Positions 35,001 to 47,599 are shown, counted from the first letter of the stretch. The stretch: 64,000 bases of DNA from Phyllostachys edulis (GCA_036346405.1 CM070566.1:55028382-55092381); one strand, 5' to 3'. Notes: generated by a model not told the origin, from the sequence alone. Program-made: numbers and translations.

Positions 35001-36517
35001 GGATGTTAGAGATTTAATCCGATGATTTCACTATCTGTTATAAGAGAAATTCGTTGTAGAGGTCTTGGAGGTTAAATTTGGGCTTTGCATTTTTATGCTA
35101 GACTTTTGGTCGCCCAAAGATTGTGTGTAGAGGAGATAGAAAATTGGAGTATTCCGAGCAGTGGAATGATTGTTGATAGAACCCTTCTGATGTAGTTCAT
35201 GAGCGGGTGTACTGAGGATTCTGGGTTGTTATTCTAGAAAGTTGGAGTCGATGGGATTGTGTGCGATCTAGTTTGAGGTGATTTGGGTGCCTTCTGTCAA
35301 AATAATTTCGTCAGTAGGAGGAGTTGTCTAGCATGTTCGCTGGGGTCAATAGAGTCTCTCCACAAAGGTGTCGATGGTGTAATTCGGTTCAAGTGTAATT
35401 TGAGAATGTTAAATTAAGAGGTTTGAGCTCGTGTGGTTTGTGATGAATTCGAATTCCAAGGTTTGAGAGAAACTTTATTCCTAAAAGAGAAACTGAGAAA
35501 AAGGATGTTTCCTCGGGTAGTGAAGCGTTTTCTTGATTCTCGGTTGAGTTTTGTGTTGTTGACTGGTGTCTTCCGCAATGTGAGTTGGCGCTGTGTTGGC
35601 ATGTTTGTTTCTTTCCAATTCAAACAAACCAAAAGAGGTATTTGGTTTGGGCATTCGAGTGATTTCTCCTTTGGCTTTCGTGGTGTTCATTCATAAACTA
35701 CCTATTTAGAAAGTGGAATTGTTTTCATGATGAATTGTCATCTTTGGGATTTGACCCTTTTGCTGGAGAGTTAGCATTGCGAGGATGCGAAAAGAACTCT
35801 CTATTTCTAGTTAGATTCTCTTTGTGAATTAGTGGTTTAAGAACCAGTTCTGTTGTGCATTCTTGTTTAAAGGAGGTGACCCTTGTTAGATGAAGAGTTT
35901 GATTTTGAGCATCAACCTTCGTTGCAGCGCGCGTCTTGGAGACGGTAGCGGGCATATGGCGCATGGCGCGTGTGGTCCCGAAGTGGGCATACGGCATGGC
36001 ATATGTGCCGGCACTGAACGCACGGACGTGTACCGAGGGGTGGTTCTGGGCATTTGTTACATGTTTTCATACCAAAGGGGAGTTTGGCCCAGGTACATTA
36101 GTTCATTTTCAACAGTTGCAGAAATTAGGAAGTTGGCGTATCGCTTTGACCGTCTCGAGTCCATACACGACGTACGCAACGTCTCGTGTATTCTGGTGCT
36201 AAGTGAGTAGCTGAGCAATTCAAAGCTTGGGATTTCGTTAAAGACGTTGACCATCGAGTAGGGTCTTATCTTCGATTCTCTTCTGATGAGTGTACTTGGG
36301 AATGCCGGGTTGAGTGTTAAGATTGACGTTGTTTTGTGCCGTTGTGTTGTGGTCTAATCAGTCCGAGAGAGAGAGGCTACTTAGGAAGTTGGAGTTTCGT
36401 ATGTGCGAACAATATTCGGATTTGTTTGCAACGGGTGCGTTTTGATCCTTATTCAAATTCCAGTTGCAGTTTTCTTTCGAGAAGATTCGGGGTCGAATCC
36501 TATTAAGAGGGGTAGAA
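32055..36517 (+). other. A internal region, mostly non-coding
   Basis: The primer site tggtatcagagc is at 32057-32068. From there to about 35880 I see no protein domain in any frame, only AT-rich sequence collinear with B 49673-53690. The purine tract aagaggggtagaa (36505-36517) closes the region. Confidence 0.8.
36055..36470 (+). pseudogene. A pol C-terminal remnant (integrase GPY/F-like and chromodomain traces)
   Basis: The translation around 36088-36190 reads PRYISSFSTVAEIRKLAYRF, which resembles the GPY/F stretch at the end of gypsy integrase (PRYIGPF ... VAYRL). After stops, a segment near 36355-36445 gives NQSERE and EQYSDLFATG, the end of a chromodomain tail. It is heavily degraded, more so than in B. 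This identifies the parent as a chromovirus-like gypsy element. Confidence 0.6.
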
Positions 36518-37972
36518 TGTAATATTTCGATTTATTCTATAAAAGAAAACGTTCAAAAGGGAAATTAGGAATAAGAAAAAGGAGATTTCTGCTTTTTTTT
36601 CGGCAACCTGGGCCTTGGGCCTTGGCCCAAGAGGTCTATGAGGGACTGGCCACCAATAAAAGGAGGGGGAAAAACCTTATCTACTACAGTACCACCGCCC
36701 TTAGTACTGTAGTGCCGGACTGTAGCAACCCCCCCCCCTACTGCTATGCCAAGAGGAGAAAGGGAGGAGAGGAAGGAAGAAGAACAAAGGAAAAGAAAGG
36801 AGGAGAAGAGAAGGGATCATCTTCTCCAAGGATCATTCATCGTTCTCTGGGGTTCTTCAAGGGTAACGAGATGTTTCCCCGCTGTTTAATGTTGATTAGA
36901 TGTGAAATTAGATTATTTAGTTTGGATCAAATTCTTTCGGTTGTAAGTTCAGTTCTGTCCAGTAGCTTGCGTGGCATATTTCGGGTTCTTAGAAGCCGAT
37001 TTGGAGGTGTCCATATACTAGAGATACTTAGATAATGTTCTTAGTTTTCCGTAGCCGCCAAGAACACGTAATTCCGACGTACGGATCAAAAGTTATGGTC
37101 TGATCTTTACCGCTGTCCTGAAATCCTGACGAGAGTGAACTGTCAAGTTGTCTCCTAAATTATGATTATGTTATTGGCAGATTCAGGGTTTTCACCCAAA
37201 TAGGTTATTGTATAAATTTTTATAAACTTTCCATAATGATAAAGAACGCCTCAATCGGAGTTGTAGATCAAAAGTTGTGTTATTTTCTTTACTGCTGCCC
37301 GTTTCGTCAAGACAGATTCTGTCGTTCAAGTTCATCTGCCTGTAGTATATTGATTTTGGCCGAATTGGGTTATCTCACCAACTAGGTTTTCGTAGATATG
37401 TTCGTTAAGTTTCCATAGGATCTGGGCTCACCTCGTTCCGAGTCCCAGATCGTTAGATATGAGTGATTCCGTGCTGCTATCCAGAATCAGTTCCATGATT
37501 ACGTCGTCTGTTTTGATATTAGATCTCATTAGTTAATTGTGGGTTGTTGGGAAGGCGTTGTAGAACGTTAATGGAAGTGTCCTGTTATATGTTGTTCTTA
37601 TTTCGAGTATATATTGTGTAGGCGGAGAGGCTTCAGGTTTAGGAGCACCGCCATTGCCTACTAACGCGTCGCATCACGGAAGGCAAGTACTTTGATGTTC
37701 TGATAATTAGAAAATGTTGAATGTTTGATGTTGATATTGTGTTTTTCTAAGATCCATGGTAATATTTAATGTTCATGTTCCTTCCATATGTGTTATCTCC
37801 ATGATTAGAGAGTATGTCTTTTCAATATACATATTGCATTCCATGCATCCATTATTCATGTTTCATCGACGGGAGTGGATTAAAAAGACCCATCAATTCC
37901 AGTATGGGCACATAAGACCCACCATTCCAATGTGGGCAGATTGGGACACCCGTATGAAATGTTCTTCATACG

Positions 37973-40805
37973 TGTCGGACCCGGATTTCGTGAATCCAAA
38001 TCCTCTGTGAAATTACTGTGCTATTCCCTGAATCAGTAGCTAGCACTTCACAAAGACACATTGTTTGAATCATTCATACAAGCGTAAACTGAAATATTAA
38101 AATATTACAACCAACTGAGTAACATAGACCACGTCGGGTCGAGTTTTACAAAAGGGGCCGAGCAGGCCAAATGGATTACATCACAAAAGAGTAACGTGAA
38201 CTATAGCGGAAGCAAAAGGCGAGGTAGGGCTCATCTCACACAGGCAAGCGACTGGGGTAACCCGTGTACGACGGATATTAACCATGGGTTGGATAATATC
38301 AGTTGTACGCGAATACCAACGAGTCTACTTAGACTGGGCGAGACCTAGACTACAGACTATACTACTCCTCGTCATAGCCTTGTCCATCATCTTCTGGGCC
38401 GTCGTAGAAGGCGTAGTCTCCGTCGTCTTCATTATCTGGAGGGTTGGGGGAGGAGCGAGAATGAGCACTACTACCGTGCTCGCGAGCCAACACACAATGC
38501 AATTTTATACATGCACGGCTTAACAAGGATGGCTCGGGTTCTTTTATTTGCGAAAGCAACTTTTCAAATATCATAATTACAAAGTCCTATCACTTAGCAT
38601 TTTTAACAAATTGCATTTTATAAAGAGAGCATGTGCAATAATTATTTTAGTAGAGAATCCATCCGGCGGAAACTCTACCAATGCATCCTTTTAATTGGAG
38701 CGGCCTCCAATAACCACAACCACTGAGCTCGACGACTCAGGCAAAATCCAAAACAGGGCTAGGTGAGCCCTTCCACCATTTTCCATACCACCCACAAAGT
38801 TGTTTTGAAATAGAACTAACTCAAGTTATGATTCCCATGTTCGCCTTTTGACCGTAGGGCACTACTGCTTAAACAGCTTTTAGACTCTGCAGAGGTTGCA
38901 CACTTTACCCACAAGAGATAGTCTACCCGTTACCCCACATGATTCCGTAGTCATGTAGTTGGGCGGCAAATCACATTAACCTTTCTAGCTATCTCGCCCT
39001 TTCCGTCATCCACCCATACGGGGTTACGCCCATATGTTGTGCGGGATGTTCACCACAACGACTAGCCTTGTTGGCCCGCCACAACGTCTAGCGCAGCTGG
39101 TAACTTCACCTTTTTGGTGTCCCTTCCAAGCCGGAGTATCTCCGCACTTGTACGTTCTTCGTTCCCCTCCAGTGAGATGACATCCAAGGTTTAATAACTT
39201 TACTAAGCCAAGTTGCACTTTGCAGACTTGTGGTTGTACTTGTTTAACACAGGAGGTCGTGACAAGATTAAGTCCTTAGGGTTATCCGGGCGGTTCATTC
39301 CACAAGCCAACCAACCATGTGCTCCCTGAGCACCCACCACCTCACCATCCGCCCAGATAGAGCTAGCATTAGGGTTTTGAGGAGGAAAACCAATTTATTT
39401 TCACAAACCTTTAGCCAATGGACCACCAATGACTACCCAAAACATTTTATGTTTAAGGAAATGATGATTGGGATATTTTAATATCCCGGTACTTAAGCAA
39501 GACTAGCATGTCGCTTAAGTACAACCTATAACTAGTATTACCATATAGTTACTAGGGTGACAAGGATTAATGAGTTCAAGTTATCAAGGATGGCATAATA
39601 ATTATTTAAACATCAAGTGGGCATTTAACTACCTTAAGTTTTAACATACATTTGATTAAGAATTAAAGCATGCATTTGGCTAATTTAAAAGAACATAATT
39701 TGCATAAAATGTAGGGGCAAAATGGTCAAAGTATTGACTCGCCTTGGTTAAAGGCTAGAGGATCTTGATCTTGATCAGCTTGCGGGTCGCCGGCGTCTTC
39801 AAATCCTAATCGAGCGTCAATACCGGAAAAGACACAACGGCAAAGAGAGCAAATAAATAAATAAGGAACAGAAAATAAACTCCAAATTAATCAAGTCCTA
39901 TGCCATTAGCAAGATCTTGATTTAACAAATTTTTAGAAATTTACTTCATAATTTTTGGAGTTGAAATGGAAAAGATATGGATTTTAGAAGTTCTCTTTTG
40001 AGTTAAACCCCAAAAAGAAAAACCGAAAAAAAGAAAAAGGAGAAATGGGCTGGCAGGTGGGGCCCACAAGGCAGCCAAAGTGAGGGGATTTCAAGCAAAT
40101 GACAGGTGGGGCCCACCACTCCCACTAAAATCCCCAAATCAGCCCAATCCCCATCCTTGCACCCTGTGCTTTAGAGAAGAAACAGGGAAGCAGAGGGCGC
40201 ATGGCTGAGGCGGCGGCGTGGGCGGCCGGCGGGCGGCGGTCCCAGGCGGTCTTGGCGGCGCCGGGAGGGGCAGGAGGCGCTGGCGGGCGGAAGCGGCGGC
40301 AAGCGGCGGCTTTCGGCAACGCGGCCGGCGAGGGAAGGCGTGGAGGAGGTCAAGGCGGGTGGAGCGGATGGCGGCGGCGGCTCCTCGGCGACACGGGCGG
40401 CGGGGGGAGCGGCGAGCGACTCACCGCAATGACGAGAGACGAGGCGGCGCGCTTCAGCTCTGGATCTACCGGAGTTCGGGCGGCGTGGAGCTCAAGCATG
40501 GGGATGGAGGGAGCTTTATAGGGCCTACGGCGCGGAGGAGGAGGGGGCCCGGCCGGCCGGGCTCTGTGGCGACGCGGCGTCTTGCGACGCGGCGTCTTGT
40601 GGGCGGCGTCTTGTGCGGCGTCTGGCAGAGCGGCGACAAGACCAGCGCTGCGGAGTTGGTAGCTGCATGCTGCTGCTGCTTCTTCTGCAATGACGACCAC
40701 CATGCGACGCCGAGGAGAGGACGGGTTGGTGTGCAGGCGCGTACGGGAAGAGGGAGGGGAGAAAGGCAGGGGGGCCTGGAGGTGAGTCCTAAAACGTTCG
40801 TTACA
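37973..40805 (-). mobile_element. Solo LTR F (innermost, minus strand)
   Basis: 2833 bp, TGTCGGACCCGG to AACGTTCGTTACA, flanked by atacg (37968-37972 and 40806-40810). Same family and orientation as E. TATA box on the minus strand at 40513-40520. The GC-rich part (40120-40760) produces long overlapping frames on both strands that I do not accept as genes. F is the youngest insertion of this stack. Confidence 0.9.
40513..40520 (-). promoter_or_regulatory. TATA box of LTR F
   Basis: Reverse-strand CTATAAAGC, at the same relative place as in H and J. Confidence 0.45.
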
Positions 40806-41984
40806 ATACGGGACTTGGATCCCCGCATTTTGTTAAATGCGGGCTTAGGTGAACACCGACGGGTGTGTCACTAGCAATACCGGCATATGCATGTGTGTAG
40901 TCCCTTCATTTCATTCAATCCATTCATTCCATTCATTCCATTCATTCAAATATTCGTTCTGTGATTTATTCATATTCTTCAATGATGTTGGCTTGATCAT
41001 GTTTGTTGTATCTCCCATTTATTCACTGTACTTGCTGAGTCTCGGACTCATTCTTGCGTTGTTTGTTTATTTTAGGTGATCATTGATGTTGGCTCTATTG
41101 GGAGGGAGTAGACACGCACTACTCATTCACTTCACCCTATTTAAGTCCAAGATTATAATTTAGTTCTATCTTTCATTCGTTATTGATGAACTGTAATAAA
41201 TAAATTTAGATGCTGAATGATACCTATTGCTATGTTATGGTTAATTCAGTAGTACTTGTGATCTTTGATTATACATTCGATAGTTATTGCTTAGATTCAG
41301 ACTATATTCATGACATGGTCCTATTGAATATTGATCTCTTTTTGTCATTAAATGAGATGGTGTTCTAATTCTTCCGCATTATGGTTGTATGTTGGATTAT
41401 TTAGGTGACATCTTGGCTTCCGAATAGCCAGGGTGTTACAGTTAAAGCGTTGCGAGTAGTGTCTTCTTATCACGTCGTTCTTGTGTGAGTAATTTAATTG
41501 TGTAGGAGGAGAGGCTTCGAGATTAGTGGCTTCATCTTTGCCTCCTAACGCGTCGCAATGCGAAAGGCAAGTACACTGTCGATTGAAATGATGGTTAACT
41601 ATTCGTAGTGTTTGATGTTCTTGTTTTGATTAACTTCTATGGTCTATGAGTAGTTTCCAATGATTTCTGTTTCTTCCCACGTATGTTAATCCATGATTCT
41701 TAAGATTATGCTTCTCATATTCATATATTCATTCATTCATTCATTCGTCATGTTTTACCCACGGGAGTGGGAAGTAAAGACCCATCATTCCAATATGGGA
41801 ATGTAAGACCCACCATTCCAATGTGGGCAAATTGGATCCCCGTTATGAAAAATTCTTCATACGGGCCTTGGATCCCCGCATTTTGGATAATGCGGCCCTG
41901 AGTGAACACCGACGGGTGTTCACTGGCTATACCGGTATAAGCAGAAGAGAAGATCATGCATTTCATTCATGCAAAAGATTTCTA

Positions 41985-42176
41985 CCATTCTACATTCATA
42001 TTCTATTATGTGATTGTTATGTTCTTATTCAGCCATTCTACATTCGTATTCTATTCTGTGATTGTTATGTTCTTATTCAGCCATTCTACATTCGTATTCT
42101 ATTCTGTGATTGTTATGTTCTTATTCAGTCATTCTACATTTATATTCTATTCTGTGATTGTTATATTCTTATTTAG
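41985..42176 (+). repeat. 4 x 48-bp tandem repeat in LTR D
   Basis: Units start at 41985, 42033, 42081 and 42129, each beginning ccattctacatt (the last tcattctacatt). The related LTRs of A and B have no such expansion here. The open frame across the repeat reflects its length being divisible by three. Confidence 0.93.
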
Positions 42177-42667
42177 TATTGTTCATATTAGTAGGTTGTG
42201 CTTGCTGAGTCGTGGACTCATTCTTACCATGTTTATTTGTTTTAGGTAAACACTGACGATGGCATGCTTGGGGGGAAATTAGTCACATGGATCACTTTAT
42301 TCACTTCACATTCTTCACCTTTAAATTAGTTGAACTTGTTATTACCTTTCATTTGATAAATTTCGGATTGTAATAAATGGAGTTTGATGGTTGAGGTTAT
42401 CATTCATATTGATTTGGTCGAATTAGTAAATGCTTAATGATCTTAGTATAGACTATTGATAGTTTTATCTTAAATGATTCAATATGATTGGATATTTAGA
42501 GTCTTGATATGTTGTTGAATTGTAATTCAATTCTTATAACCTTTCTTTTGTTCGTTGATCTTTACCTGTTATTAGTTAAAAGATTGTTGCAATTAAATCA
42601 TATTATTGCTTTGTGTTAGACTTTAGGTAATATATTGGCTTCCGCATAGCCAGGGTGTTATAAGTAG

Positions 42668-45600
42668 CTAGTGCACACAGTGGATACAACGTTGATAACA
42701 AGTTCGAATCATGATTAACATAAAAGTAACAACAAAGTACAGGTCTTAAGGCCACTTATCACAATAAAGGTCACATGACCTCAAGTCTTACAGCAGCAGA
42801 AACAACAAATGATAAACTCCGAGTAGTGACCCATCAAATTGTCCACTAGCATTCGACTGGGGAGCGTAGCCTTGTACTCTAGGTGTCCTTCATCAAATCA
42901 ACATGCGAAGTAGTCGTAATTCTCCTCCGTGTCGTTGAAGGCTTCTGAGATTTAATTTGAGTGCAGCACATGAGTACAGAAAGTACTCCACAAGTCTTGG
43001 AAAAAATGCATATGCATAGCTTTAACAAATAGGGCTTATATGGTTTTTTTGCACAAAGCAATATTTTATGTTTAAATATTTTACATAAAGCACATTTGAC
43101 AAATGTAGTTTTAATAAATTAATTAAATGATTCACTCGTGAAGGTTCTAGCTACCAGTCACTAGTATCGAGGCTCTAGCCGCCAAGGTTTAAAGAGTAGG
43201 GCTCTAGCTGCCAGAACAACAATCCAAGAGTTCCAACTACTCCCAGATTCCCAAAATAATTCTTTGAAAACAAAACTAAAATCTACCATGTGAAAACACA
43301 CCTTGCCCGCCCTTGACCATACGCATAGCTATTTGAATAGTTTTACACTCTACAGAGGTCGTACAGCTTGACCCACATGAGATAATCAACTTATAATGTC
43401 TATCTAACACACTTCCGAAGGTGGGCGACTAAGTGATTATCACAAGGCTTTTACAATACTTTATCCTCACATTAGCCCGCCCGATGAGCTTAACCCCATG
43501 TTGTGGACGTCATTTCCCATCGACCCGGAGCTCATCATTGTGGGGGGAAAACATGCCCAGATATGGACATCAATTACCATCGCCCGGTGCAAGCCCCGAT
43601 AGATACAGACGTCAATTACCATCATCTGCACTACACAGGTAACTCTTACCATCTATAGCCTGTGGGCTATATGTCTGGACTTAGTAAATTATTCAGCCAG
43701 GTCCTTCCCATTTAGGACATGTGGTTGTACGATATTGCTCGATTTGAATAGACACAAGCGTCAGTCCTTAATATGACCTAGACGGAATTTAACACATTAC
43801 AAATTCTCATGCTCTAGCTGCATCGGCCTAAACTTACCATCCACCCAAGTCTAAACAAAATTTTCACCATCTTATTTTATAAATAAATGGCAATACATAT
43901 TGTCATACATTTCTCAAAAAGATTTGCACAAAACATAATAATAATTTCCTCCCAATGGGTGATCATGACCGACAACGCATGTCGAAGCAATTCTACCGTA
44001 TTAATTAATCCAACAATAATGTAATCAATATCATGGATTTTCTATACTAGGGTGACAAAGGTTCGAGGGTATCAACATCCAATGAAGACATTAACAAAGC
44101 TAGGATTAACTAACATCCTAGGATTTGAACTTATCATTTTATGTAAATAGAAATGCATATAAATTTTGAAACTTAAAATGGATTTTGGAAAACATAGGTA
44201 CAATATGGTCAAAGGAGACTTGCCTTCGCCGAAGGTTGAGGTTACTGTGTCCGGTTGGTACAAAATGACTTCGGTGGCGTCGGACTCTATATGTGCGAAA
44301 CGAGCCAAAATAAATAACAAAAAATCAAATAAAATCCAAAATTTATAAAATTGGTACCATTAGATATATTATGAATTCATATAAATTTAGGAGAAAGAAT
44401 AGATTGATTTGGAGTTCATACGGAAGACAACGAACTCTCGAAAGATTTGCGGGAAAGAAAAATCCAGAAAATTGGAAGGGAGAGGAATATTCCTAGAATA
44501 TTCCATTTTGATTTTATAATACAAAGATATAGTGTATGACACATGGGCCCCATTTGCTAGAGAAAGAAAGAGACAAAGAGCTTGACACGTGGGGTCCGTG
44601 TGTAAGAGAGAGAGAAGGGAAACTACATAGAGCACAAGACAAAGGAAAAATAGAGTAGGCGCAGGGTGGCACAGGCATGCGGCGGCGCCAGCGAGCGGTG
44701 GCATGGGAGCATCCGACGACGGCCAAAATGGAACCCCAACGGGGTTCCCGACCCTCGAGTGGCAGCGGCGCGGCAGGAGCGGCACCAAGGTGGCAGTGGC
44801 ATGGGCGTGGATGGAGGCGGTGTGCGCACGGGCATGGTGGCGGCACGGGGAAGTGGCCAAGCCACTCAGGAAGGCTCAGGGGTGGCTGAGGCGGCACGGC
44901 AACAGCGACCGGTGGTAGGGAGAAAGTGGCGATGGCGGCGGCTCTCCACGGAGACAAATCGGCTAGATCGAGGTGAGGGATGGGTTGAGGGAGGCTGGGA
45001 ACATGTGATGATGCGGTCCACTTGGCTCGGAACTCACCGGAGAAGGAGATCGATGCAATGGGGAAGATTCGGCCTAGAGGGATAAAACAGCAAAATTCGG
45101 CGAAGCAATGAGAGCACGAAGCAAGGTGTGCGGCCAGCGACGGGGAAGAAGCTCTCTTAGTGGTGACGATGCTCCGTGGATGCTGGGAGTTGGAGAGGGG
45201 TTAAGAGGATGGACGAGGGTCACGATGCTCACTTTTATAGCCAAAACCACGGAGTGAAGCGACGGGGAATGCGAGCGGAATTTGGGCAGCGGTTTTGGTT
45301 GTGACTTGAATTCGCGCAAACAAAGGAAACAATAGGGAAATTGAATGCTCAAACGTCCATAGCATACAATGATATCGGGCACAACATGGGTGGCTACCGT
45401 GTGGAAAGGGCACAGATTAGCTCGGTAGTCTTTGCAGACAGAGTGGCGTGGGCGAGTCTTGGTCAACATGAGCTAGGTGTCGGCTCAGTTTGGGCTTGGG
45501 GCATGCATAGCAAGAGGGGCGAGGTGCGCACGGCACGGCGTGGCCGGGAGGCAGCTCGGGGCAGCAAGGAGTAGAGGCAGAGGACACCAGAGAGGAAAAA

Positions 45601-45858
45601 GAAAGGAAGGAAGGAGAAAGAAGGAAAAAGAAAAAGAAAATGGAGAAAAAAATGGCCAGGTGGTTTTGGGGGAAAATTCAAATTACAAATTTTGAATTTG
45701 GAATTTGACGACGAATTTTGAATTGAGACGATGGAAATATGATTTGAGTTTTAGATTTGGAATTTAAATGAATGCAAAAACTCCAAAAGAAGACCAACAC
45801 TCTGAATTAATTAATTTGCAATAAATTTTTGAAAAGGGCAAAAATTTGGGATGTTACA
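42668..45858 (-). repeat. LTR E, main piece
   Basis: This is the body of E after D. A TATA box (minus strand CTATAAAAG) is at 45232-45240. The GC-rich part at 44640-45200 gives spurious frames. Nothing else is recognised in it. Confidence 0.85.
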
Positions 45859-45863
45859 CCGTA

Positions 45864-47292
45864 ACAGATGCCTAGTTATGCTTAACGGGTGGTCTATGAG
45901 AAAGTATGGAAAACAGGCCTTTAATGGCCGGCCCACAAGCAAGCAGACTATTTTAACGAGTAACCCATAAGTAAGTAGGCCCTTAACGGGTCGGTGGCGA
46001 ATAAACTGTACACGTTAAGCAAGGGACCCACCTAGCAAAGGCCAATAAAAAATCCACCAACTGAAGCAAAATAGAAGAAATCAGGAAAAAAACGGAAGCC
46101 ATTAGATGGTGATCCAACGGCCAGAAAAAGTGACTGGGATTTAAGAAAATTTCATACAATTGTGGTATAGTCGGCCCCTGGAAAAAGAAAGCTCTACGAT
46201 CATCAAATGTCTGATGAAACAGGACTACAGGCCATCTTATAAATCCCTAGCCTGTATATGATCTGCTTTTTGCTCGATTCTCTCTCTTCTTCTACCAACA
46301 TTTTGTTCGTGCTTTTAGCCAAATTCTCTTTCTAAAAGCCGTTACTGTTGGTTAGATCTATGTCCATCTCTTCTTCGTGTGTGCTATTATATTGGTACAC
46401 AAATGTCTGTCAAATACCATGAGCTATGCTCTAGCTCTATATTCATCTCTTCTTTATGTGGGCTATCATATATCTTGAACTAACATCTTGATCCCTCCTA
46501 ATTTCTAGGGGAAAACTCGTAAGACTATCATATATCTTGAACTAACATCTTCATGTGTATATTATTCTTAATCAACTCCCTTATTTTAGATGAAACATCT
46601 AAATATCATGATATAACATTTTAAATGTGCCCGCGGATATAACCTATTTTCAAGAGGTTTATTTACTATTCTTTCAATGAAGGTAATCAGCATCCGTTTT
46701 AAAACTAGCACCATGGCGTACAAGAAGCTACGTGAGCTGACCACAAGAGAATAAACAAGTGACGTTAAAGCGAAAGTAGTAACAATTTGGGATTCAATCA
46801 ATTCGGCAACGGATGAACTCATGAGCATTGATATGATCTGATGTACGTACAGCCTTTTGTCTTTACATATTTAATTGCGTATTGTTTCTAACAATTGTTA
46901 AGTGCATTTTTGTTTTGATAGGGTGATACAATTCATGCTACTATATGGAGAAAGCTATGGATCAAAGATCAAGAGCTATATCTTTAGCAATTTCAAGGTA
47001 CCGAGACAAACTACTAGGACTTCTAAATAAAAATAAACATTGCTCAGGTAAATCATATCTATAGCTGTATTTTACTTTCTTTTATGAAAGTCATTACCGT
47101 CAAATAATTGATTTTTAAATTTGAAGATGTAGTTGGATTGTTGGACTTTTATGTGGCTTTCAACATTTATTATGGTTATTATCTGCTTTAACACAATGTG
47201 GAATATTGATATATGTGATAACGAATTATTTGATACGGAATCTAACTCGAGGAATTAAAACTCGAGGTGCTGAGGACGGCTGTGCTAGAATA
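45864..47292. other. Unassigned sequence, pre-insertion locus (right part)
   Basis: It continues 27487-28791 once E is removed. A TATA-like cttataaatccctag at about 46236-46250 followed by pyrimidine-rich sequence could be an old LTR promoter or a gene promoter. A 30-base phrase containing catatatcttgaactaacat occurs twice (about 46466 and 46525). No gene is recognised. Confidence 0.4.
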
Positions 47293-47599
47293 TGGTAGAC
47301 ATATTTATTGAGATCGAGTCTACTAGAATTTAATATGCATGCATGTGATTAATACGGATACAGCACAGGGTAGAATAGCTGGGTTTGTTTTGCAGGATCA
47401 GCTCTACAAGCTATTGACCCACATGATCAGATTGGAATTGATCTCGTAAACAATCTGATCATGACGTATGACTCATACATGTGTGTTAGGGACTAATATA
47501 TTTTAGACATAATAAACTGGCATGTCTCATCGTGATTGGTGACACGGTGTACCAGAAATAGGTGAGTTAATTATAACACCTGAAAGTGGAGGCTATAAA
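47293..47599 (+). repeat. G LTR 1, left piece
   Basis: Starts TGGTAGACATATTTATTGAG and matches LTR 2 and LTR 3. The exact start is uncertain by a few bases, because aata before it is also shared. It ends in ctataaa at the B insertion. Confidence 0.82.

Larger units (their letters stand above)
29987..41440 (+). mobile_element. Gypsy-type non-autonomous element A (third level), complete
   Basis: The element has two LTRs of about 2.07 kb, primer site, 4463-bp internal region, purine tract and target duplication gttaa (29982-29986 and 41441-41445) in LTR D. Without F it is about 8.6 kb. The internal region has no gag, protease, RT or RNase H. Only a decayed 3' end of pol is recognisable. Related to B and C in this window. 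The LTRs differ by a few percent by eye, so the insertion is not very recent. Confidence 0.92.
36518..41440 (+). repeat. A 3' LTR, split by F
   Basis: Pieces 36518-37972 and 40811-41440 (plus the F target copy) give about 2.09 kb. It aligns with the 5' LTR throughout. Confidence 0.92.
28856..42662 (+). mobile_element. Solo LTR D (second level)
   Basis: Pieces 28856-29986 and 41446-42662 join into an LTR of about 2.35 kb, TGTAATGCCCCG to AGGGTGTTATA (the final CA is mutated to TA). It is flanked by agtag (28851-28855 and 42663-42667). Its sequence is related to the LTRs of A and B: the cctgggccttggcccaggaggcc block, the caccgacgggtgt block, and the gagtc-ggactcattctt block near the 3' end. 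Confidence 0.87.
28792..45858 (-). mobile_element. Solo LTR E (outermost of nest, minus strand)
   Basis: Pieces 28792-28855 and 42668-45858 form one LTR of about 3.25 kb when D and its duplicated target are removed. The left end TGTCGGGACCGGATTTC matches the ends of F (TGTCGGACCCGGATTTC) and, inverted, of H (ggaatctaggtccaaca). The right end is GGGATGTTACA. The flanks are ccata (28787-28791) and ccgta (45859-45863), a target duplication with one change. No internal region remains, so it is a solo LTR. Confidence 0.85.

Noticed and set aside
40201..40874. Overlapping frames of 106-218 codons on both strands
   Set aside because: They lie in the GC-rich part of solo LTR F. Similar spurious frames occur in E, H and J. 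No conserved protein is shared among these LTRs.
41986..42176. Apparent CRISPR-like or protein repeat array
   Set aside because: The 48-bp units are adjacent with no spacers, lie in an LTR and the host is a plant. It is a minisatellite.
44387..45085. Frames of 139-157 codons on both strands
   Set aside because: This is the GC-rich part of LTR E, with the same artefact as in F.
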